A stretch of 27,149 nucleotides of DNA from Oehlia diaphana (Eukaryota > Glomeromycota > Glomeromycetes > Glomerales > Glomeraceae). Position numbers and translations under genes: made by a program. The DNA lies in NCBI GenBank assembly GCA_003833135.1, contig QZLH01001587.1, positions 1-27,149 on the forward strand, in the 5' to 3' direction. Shown piece by piece: positions 22,001 through 27,149 of this stretch (position 1 is its first letter; each line of letters begins with the position of its first letter). Under the pieces are notes generated by a model. That model saw nothing but the letters and a program-made list of their open reading frames with translations, made no database searches and was not told where the DNA came from.

Positions 22001-22847
22001 CGTATCGGCTTTAGGAACGAACACTCAGGAAGGAGTATGAAAATAGATGTTATTGTGATGGAAAATCTTTTCTACGAACGCAAAGTATCAAAGGTAAGAT
22101 ACGATTGAATTTCTTAATTATTGCAAGTTTAATTTTAACTGTTTTTGGCACTAGATTTTTGACTTGAAAGGTTCTATGCGTAATCGACATGTTCAAAGTA
22201 CTGGGAAACAAAATGAAGTCTTATTGGATGAAAATTTACTTGAATGTAAAAATTATATTATATGTTTTAATTTCTCATTGGTTAATTTATAATCATTAAT
22301 TAATAAACCTTTTTATTCTTTAGTAATGAATGAGAAACCTCTTTATTTACGAGAACATTCCAAAAAACTCTTAACTGAATCACTATTCAATGATACACTT
22401 TTCTTAGGTAGACATAATGTTATGGACTATTCCTTATTAGTAGGATTTGATGAAGAAAAACAGGAATTAATTGTTGGAATAGTTGGTATATATTAAAATA
22501 TAGATAAATATATATATTAATTTTTTTAATACCTATTATTAATTATAAATCAATACTAATTTTTTATTTTTCAGATTTTATTCGAACATTTACGTTGGAT
22601 AAAAAATTGGAGAGTTGGGTAAAGGAAACAGGTTTTTTGGGCGGTGGTGGAAAAGAACCTACAATTGTATCACCACGTCAGTATAAAAATAGATTTAGAG
22701 AAGCCATGGACAGGTAAATATTTTTATAATTATTTGGAATTAGAGTTATATAATATTTATTTATTTTTTTTTGCTAGGTATTTTCTCATGGTACCTGACA
22801 GATGGATTGCGTACCAAGCACAAAGAAAAGCTCCAGCTATTCTTTAA
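16037..22847 (+). CDS. FAB1: Phosphatidylinositol 3-phosphate 5-kinase Fab1/PIKfyve, 11 exons
   Basis: The enzyme phosphorylates PI3P to PI(3,5)P2 on late endosomes and the vacuole and controls vacuole size, acidification and membrane recycling. The spliced protein is 2026 residues (6081 bp including stop), near the family's usual 2000-2300. Domains: a Ser/Thr-rich N-terminus; an FYVE finger (about 198-260) with WMADD, ligands C208/C211, the PI3P-binding [10 protein letters not shown] (C224, C227), C232/C235 and C254/C257; a long disordered linker with basic [11 protein letters not shown]; a CCT/TCP-1-like domain (about 604-817, [23 protein letters not shown]); a Cys-rich region (about 1010-1090, [25 protein letters not shown]); and a C-terminal PIPK domain from about 1653. 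Kinase motifs present: [19 protein letters not shown] (ATP lysine), [50 protein letters not shown] and MVPDRW. All key residues look intact. Confidence 0.95.
16037..22847 (+). other. FAB1: Predicted exon map of FAB1
   Basis: Exons: 1 16037-16718; 2 16793-21068; 3 21145-21228; 4 21304-21479; 5 21549-21719; 6 21797-21897; 7 21965-22093; 8 22155-22245; 9 22324-22485; 10 22575-22713; 11 22778-22847. All introns are GT-AG and 60-90 nt long, and phases chain to the stop TAA at 22845-22847. Intron 1 splits the FYVE finger between its fourth Cys and the next Gly. One 4276-bp exon carries everything from the rest of the finger to the kinase, while the kinase domain is cut into nine small exons. Borders were set by eye from conserved protein sequence. 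Exon 4's start (after AAATAAAAG) is the least certain. Confidence 0.9.
16186..16215 (+). repeat. 15-bp perfect tandem duplication inside FAB1 exon 1
   Basis: AAATTCTGTTTCAGT occurs twice in a row (16186-16200 and 16201-16215), encoding the repeated peptide NSVSV in the Ser-rich N-terminus. It is in frame, so it lengthens the disordered region by five residues. Each copy contains TTCTGTTTCAG, which looks like a splice acceptor, but the protein frame is open through both. Confidence 0.8.
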
Positions 22848-23791
22848 TGTAAATAATAAGATTAAAATTATTAAAATTGAATAGTATAAAAAAAGGAAAC
22901 ATATATGTAATTTATTTCATATATTATTTTTAATTACATATAGAATTGATTTATAATTTATTGCATATTAATAATAATGCAAACATTAGTAGACAACATT
23001 ACATTTTTCTATTTTTCAATTTTCTAAATATTAAGATTTAGAAATTTATTTATAAAAGACATTATAAATTCCTTTTTAAGATTTATTTAAATTATTTAAA
23101 ATATTTGTATATATTTAATTATAAATTTACTGTTTTTTTTAGGATAATAAATAATTTGTATATTTAAAAAATATAAAAAATATTAAATAATTAGAATTAA
23201 ATCAATATAGGATTAATATTTTTTTTTTATTATATATAAAATTATAAAATTAATTAAAAAAAACTTACTCTGTAATTTTTTTAAATTTTTTTAATTACAT
23301 ATACTGCTTAAATTATTTTAAGCTGCAATAATTCAGTCAGTTCTCCATATGATCATCCTTTATATAAAAATACCTTCTTATAAATACCTATAACTAATTA
23401 GGTAAATAAAAATTTTAACTATATAAGTAAAATTTCAAATTCAATTATAGCATCTCAAATTTATTTTGACAGTAAATTATATAATAAACTGAATGATTTA
23501 TAGCATTTCAAATTATAGTTATAACATCTTAAAATAATTTGAATAGTACTTATATTTTTAATATCTGTAATATAATAATATTATCACAGGTTTATTGGTG
23601 ACTATTATCACAAAATTTGCCTAAAATTTTTCTTATAAATTGAGAATTATCCCAGCAAATTGGGATAAATTTTGTTACAATTTTGGAATAATAGAAGATT
23701 TTTAATTTGGCAAATATTGTCAAAATAATGTCATTTATATAGAATTTCTATTTCAAATATTGAGAAATTTTTCAGTAATGTTAAATAAATA
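22848..23791. other. A+T-rich non-coding DNA downstream of FAB1
   Basis: No gene is visible. The FAB1 3' end lies at its left. Between 23440 and 23560 the words ATAGCATCTCAAAT, ATAGCATTTCAAAT and ATAACATCTTAAAAT recur, probably a degenerate repeat. A short hairpin TTATCCCA-gcaaat-TGGGATAA is found near 23648-23670. Confidence 0.45.
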
Positions 23792-24185
23792 CAGTTTACT
23801 CACTTTATAACAAAGTGAGTGGTTTAGCCAATCAGACCTTCATTATAAAAAATTCGTTATTTCTATAACAAATTATTTGGTATAGCATTATAATATAAGA
23901 AAATTCATTAAATATAACTGGAAAAATCTGGTATGGCTTGGAAAAATTTGGTATATTATGATATATTGTATAATAACATATAATGTATGCACTTATATTA
24001 TATAAAATTTCTTTATTATATTAAAAAAAATTTGTTATAAAGAGAAATTCGTTATAATAAGAATCATTTTTATATTATATGATCTATAGATTACTTTGTT
24101 AAATGGTATACAGCATTTTATTAGTATAATAAGATTTTTTTTAAAAATCCGCTAAATCAAAATTTGTTATAAAGTGAGTAAACTG
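23792..24185. mobile_element. pogo/Tigger-like MITE, 394 bp
   Basis: The ends are perfect 23-bp inverted repeats: CAGTTTACTCACTTTATAAC.. at 23792-23814 and its exact complement at 24163-24185. TA flanks both ends (23790-23791, 24186-24187). Ends that begin CAGT, a TA target and internal TTATAAC/TTCGTTATAA words (for example around 23857-23870 and 24033-24059) are typical of MITEs mobilised by pogo-type Tc1/mariner transposases. It has no coding capacity. The perfect identity of the ends suggests it is younger than the other elements here. Confidence 0.85.
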
Positions 24186-24908
24186 TAATCTTTAAATTGT
24201 AGGAAATCTTAGGTAAATTTTTAGTAATGTTATATAAATATATAAACATAATGTAAATTGTGTGTAAAATTTAGGCAAACTTTTAGTAATTTTATACAAA
24301 TATAATGCAAATTGTGATAAATTTAATCAAATTTTTAATAATATTATGTAAATAAATATAATGCAAATTTTTATTATATTATGCAAATATAATGCAAATT
24401 ATAGAAAATTGTAGTAAATTTTGAATTTTTTTGGTAAATGTTAGAATAATTTAATGAAATTTATAATAATTTTGGACAATTAAGTAAAAATATTTTACTG
24501 ATTTTAAACAATTAAATGTAAACAGTATAAATGTGAAAATAATTTAGTGAAATTTTATAATAATTTTAGATAATTGAATGAGCCAAATTTTAATATATAT
24601 AATAATATTAAATAAAATTTATTAATACTTTCCTCTAATTTACTATATATTATATAGTATTTTGTATAATAAAAATGTAACAAAATCAATATTTTAATTA
24701 AAGGTAGACAAATCAGCTCATATGAATAAAAAATTTTTAAAAATTGCATTTTATTAGTACTTTTTATAAGAAACCTAATTTTTTATTAGCTGAATTTCAG
24801 AAAATTGGTTATCAAGTATAGACTTATTTTATCCAGTATTACCATCACTTTTCTACTCCTATATGATCATAATAAAAATATTTATTATATAATATTATAC
24901 CGTTTGCT
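24186..24908. other. Non-coding A+T-rich stretch with degenerate tandem repeats
   Basis: No gene is visible apart from chance short frames. The left part (24213-24405) is a degenerate tandem array listed separately. The rest (24410-24908) is simple A+T-rich sequence with repeated words such as TTTATAATAATTTT, and contains nothing recognisable. Confidence 0.45.
24213..24405. repeat. Degenerate tandem array, units of about 53-61 bp
   Basis: Units beginning near 24213, 24274 and 24327 share the plan [GT][TC]AAA[TC]TTTTAGTAATNTTAT followed by ANAAATATAATGYAAATTGTG. A partial fourth unit ends with ATTATGCAAATATAATGCAAAT near 24400. The copies have diverged considerably. Nothing suggests coding function. 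Confidence 0.55.
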
Positions 24909-25110
24909 AAGGTTGCTTGCCGAAACCTGTTTGGTCTAATGCTGAAAGGTGAAACTTCTTATATAGTGCCAAAATACCAAAATGCTGAAACTGCGAAATC
25001 TGTCAAAATTGTGAAACTGCCGAAACATGCTGAAACCTTTATAATAGGTTTCTTCGTAGTTTCAGCATAGTTGATCATAAGATTTGCATATAGTTATGCC
25101 AAGTTACACC
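24909..25110. mobile_element. Second, inverted copy of the 3951-4191 element family
   Basis: The left end AAGGTTGCTTGCCGAAACCT (24909-24928) is the exact reverse complement of 4171-4190 at the right end of the copy inside the minus-strand pseudogene. Both copies also share ATCATAAGATTT (25074-25085; complement at 3974-3985) near their other end, and both interiors consist of degenerate GCTGAAAC / GCCGAAAC words. The far end (ATGCCAAGTTACACC, to about 25110) is only weakly like the inverted repeat, so this copy is more decayed, and no target duplication could be identified. It shows that the 3951 insertion belongs to a dispersed family. Confidence 0.65.
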
Positions 25111-25414
25111 AATTAATAATATAATTTAGATGATCAAATAATTTACAGATAAAAGATTAGACTTCAATATTTTACCGTCGTTTTAGTTCTTTTAAGCTTT
25201 ATCTAGTGTTAGAATTTTCATTTCTAACTCCCATATTAATATTATGATATTACATGTTTTTGCAGTTTTTTTTAAGGGGCTTATATTCATTAAAGGAAAA
25301 TGTATAACATGCATTTAATAAACCTAATTCCGTCATTTCCTTTAACACTGAACTAAAGTTTCTTTTACTTTCTTCCATTTTCTTAATAATAAAATTAATA
25401 ATAAACTGTTTCAA
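25111..25414. other. Short non-coding leader before the hAT pseudogene
   Basis: No gene is visible. It should contain the left end and promoter of the hAT element, but its terminal repeat cannot be identified because the other end of the element is missing. A TTTTTGCAG acceptor-like site ends near 25265. Confidence 0.35.
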
Positions 25415-26861
25415 ATGACTAATCACATAAAAGATTCACCCATTAAAAAGAAAAATAGAGGAGGTCGGCCACCTAATAGCATTTAGAAGATATTAATAAA
25501 GGAGAAGCTGTTGGTTTTGGCAAATTTGCCGCCTCCTGCAAGTACTGTAAGAATACATGATCACATGGTAAAGTTTTAAAGCTCGAAGAGCATCTTTCAA
25601 ACCATTGTTCAGATGCGTCAGCAGCAGTTGTTAGAAGGTATATAACTAAAGTAATGAAACGGCAAGATAAGTCTAAGTCATCCAAAAAAAGAAAATACTC
25701 TGAAGGTCAAAGTAACATGGATGATTACCATGATTCAACAGAGCTTAACGAATAAAAATGTACATGAATTAATCGTGCATTAGTTAAATTTTTTATTGTA
25801 TGTAGAATTGCGTTTAAAATAATGGAACATCCCTTTTTCATCAATTTTAGAAAAGAGCTTAATGCCAGGTACAATACACCAACAAGGGAAGTATTAGTAA
25901 ATCAACTACTTGAACGTGAATTAGCTCAAGTGAACTTCAAAGTTAATTCTGAGCTTGAAAAGGAAACAAATTTAACGTTAGGTTTGTTAAATTAAATAGA
26001 CTATTATACATGATTTTTATTTAATATTACTTACTATATAATATTAATTTATAATTTAGTCTTTGATGGTTGAACATCTGGTACATATCGTTCAATTTGG
26101 AACTTCATTGTAATGATTCTGTCGCGTAAAGAATATCTTTATCAACTTTCTGATTTGTCTGAAAATTCGCACACTGCAGAATATTTAGTTATGGTAATTG
26201 AAAAGGTTATAGAAGGTATTGGAGAAAATCGAATATGTGCTGTAGTTTCTGATAATGCGGCCAATGTTCGTAATGCATGAAAAATTATATATGAGAATCA
26301 TCCAAAGATTGAGAATGTGTGATGCGTTGCACATTCTATCAATTTAATTGCATGTGACATCGACAAGGAGAAGTTTAGGGAACGTTTATTAAAACGTGTT
26401 AATATTTTAACAACCTTTTTTAGAAGTTCTCATCAGGCTAATGCAAAACTTGCTCAAATAATTAAAGAAAAAGGAATTAGTGGAGGAGGACTAAAATTAT
26501 ATTGCAAAATACGCTGGACTACTGCTAGTAAATCCATAAATTCAGTAATAAATTTGGAATCAACACTAGAAGAAATGGCCAATGATCACGATAAAGTGCT
26601 AACAAATAACAAAATAAAACTGATTATTCAATCAAAAAATTTTTTTTCAAATTTACGAGTTCTTGGATTTGTTCTGGATCCTTTAAGAAAAGCAGTATTT
26701 TCATTAGAATTAAGAAGAGCTACACTTGCAGATTGTTTCCTGAGCTTGGCAAGACTTGTAGCTACATTAAAAAAGTTACCCAAATCATTAAATCCTGCAT
26801 TCCGAAGTCATTGTATCAAAGTAATAAATGAAAGATTTGATGAGTTTGATGATGATAAGTA
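25415..26861 (+). pseudogene. hAT-family transposase, N-terminal two thirds, inactivated
   Basis: From ATG 25415 the frame gives MTNHIKDSPIKKKNRGGRPP. After a stop at 25484 and a one-base slip it continues as a BED-type zinc finger (SCKYC .. LEEHLSNHC), a basic linker, the region around FFIVCRIAFKIMEHPFFINF, and the first catalytic motif VFDG-stop-TSGTYRS. The DNA between 25982 and 26059 is a still recognisable intron (GTTTGT...TTTAG). The second motif VVSDNAANV and the CVAHSINLIACDI box follow, then LKLYCKIRWTTASKSIN and VLDPLRKAVFSLELRRATLA. In-frame stops: 25484, 25558, 25753, 25765, 26071, 26278 and 26320. The last catalytic acid and the dimerisation region are missing, because hAT-like text stops at DEFDDDKY. 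It is not functional. A cut-and-paste transposase is the original role. Confidence 0.82.
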
Positions 26862-27149
26862 CAGTCGCCACTGGTTATACCGAACTCAATGTTCCAGTGA
26901 TTTTTGTTTGGTATAGAATGAGTTCGCTATATAACACCTATACTGTATACCGAACAGTTCGTTATATAAATTCTGACCAATAAGATAATAAACACGTGAT
27001 TTAATTAAAGTATTATATTACGTATTATTTATTATTATCGTTATTTAAATTACATGCATTATACTACATTATTATCGGCTATTTAATCATGAAAATTATG
27101 AAGATTAAGTTGTTTAAGATTCTTTACAAGTTGTAATTTAACACGTTTA
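26862..27149. mobile_element. Probable left part of a pogo-like element interrupting the hAT copy
   Basis: hAT-like coding text ends at the TA at 26860-26861. The next bases, CAGTCGCCACTGGTTATACC, begin with the CAGT expected of a pogo/Tc1-type end. The sequence then holds several short inverted words: CACTGG (26870) with CCAGTG (26892), ACCGAACTC with GAGTTCG, and the palindrome CGAAC-a-GTTCG near 26953. The other end lies beyond the window, so the insertion is inferred from the break in the hAT protein and the CAGT/TA signature only. No gene is seen to the end of the window. Confidence 0.4.

Noticed and set aside
24555..24749. Minus-strand 64-codon Leu/Ile/Tyr-rich frame
   Set aside because: Its composition is that of translated A+T repeats, with no start context, splice sites or domain.
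1..27149. tRNA, rRNA or CRISPR array
   Set aside because: No tRNA-like cloverleaf, rRNA segment or regularly spaced repeat-spacer pattern was noticed on either strand. The tandem repeats present are contiguous and degenerate.

Overview
The window looks like nuclear DNA of an A+T-rich fungus, most likely an arbuscular mycorrhizal fungus (Glomeromycotina, Rhizophagus-like). The reasons are the many short introns (about 60-115 nt, GTAAGT/GTATGT donors, TAG/CAG acceptors), the two fungal membrane-trafficking genes, and long stretches of decayed transposon families whose style matches the repeat-rich genomes of that group. The assignment comes from reading the sequence only; no database was searched.

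Two intact spliced genes form the core, arranged head to head. DOP1 (Dopey family, minus strand, 15480 to 8041) can be spliced from 24 exons into an unbroken frame of 1854 codons plus stop. FAB1 (PIKfyve-type phosphatidylinositol-3-phosphate 5-kinase, plus strand, 16037 to 22847) can be spliced from 11 exons into 2026 codons plus stop, with an FYVE finger, a CCT/TCP-1-like domain, a Cys-rich region and a C-terminal PIPK kinase. The two start codons are 556 bp apart, so the genes share one intergenic promoter region. Both proteins act in Golgi/endosome/vacuole membrane traffic.

The left third (1-8040) is a transposon graveyard. It holds two unknown coding-like fragments (491-760, 868-1044), a short minus ORF (1459-1764), a C2H2-like pseudogene on the plus strand (2170-2874), and a long transposase-like pseudogene on the minus strand (5730-3271) with twelve internal in-frame stops but no frameshift. 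These last two are convergent. A 285-bp Harbinger/Tourist-like MITE (2875-3159, TAA target duplication) lies between them. A 241-bp element with an 11-bp target duplication (3951-4191) is inserted inside the minus pseudogene. A Tc1/mariner-like element with TA target site and 27-bp inverted ends occupies 6145-7201.

The right end (22848-27149) is A+T-rich non-coding DNA. It contains a pogo-like MITE (23792-24185, 23-bp perfect inverted ends, TA target), degenerate tandem repeats, a second and oppositely oriented copy of the 3951-4191 element (24909-25110), and a hAT transposase pseudogene (25415-26861). The hAT reading frame ends abruptly at a TA dinucleotide, where another pogo-like end seems to begin and runs out of the window. 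The most informative signal outside the two genes is how the transposon genes died: almost only by point changes to stop codons, several at positions expected to be Trp or Arg. That suggests C-to-T type mutation (RIP-like or methylcytosine deamination).
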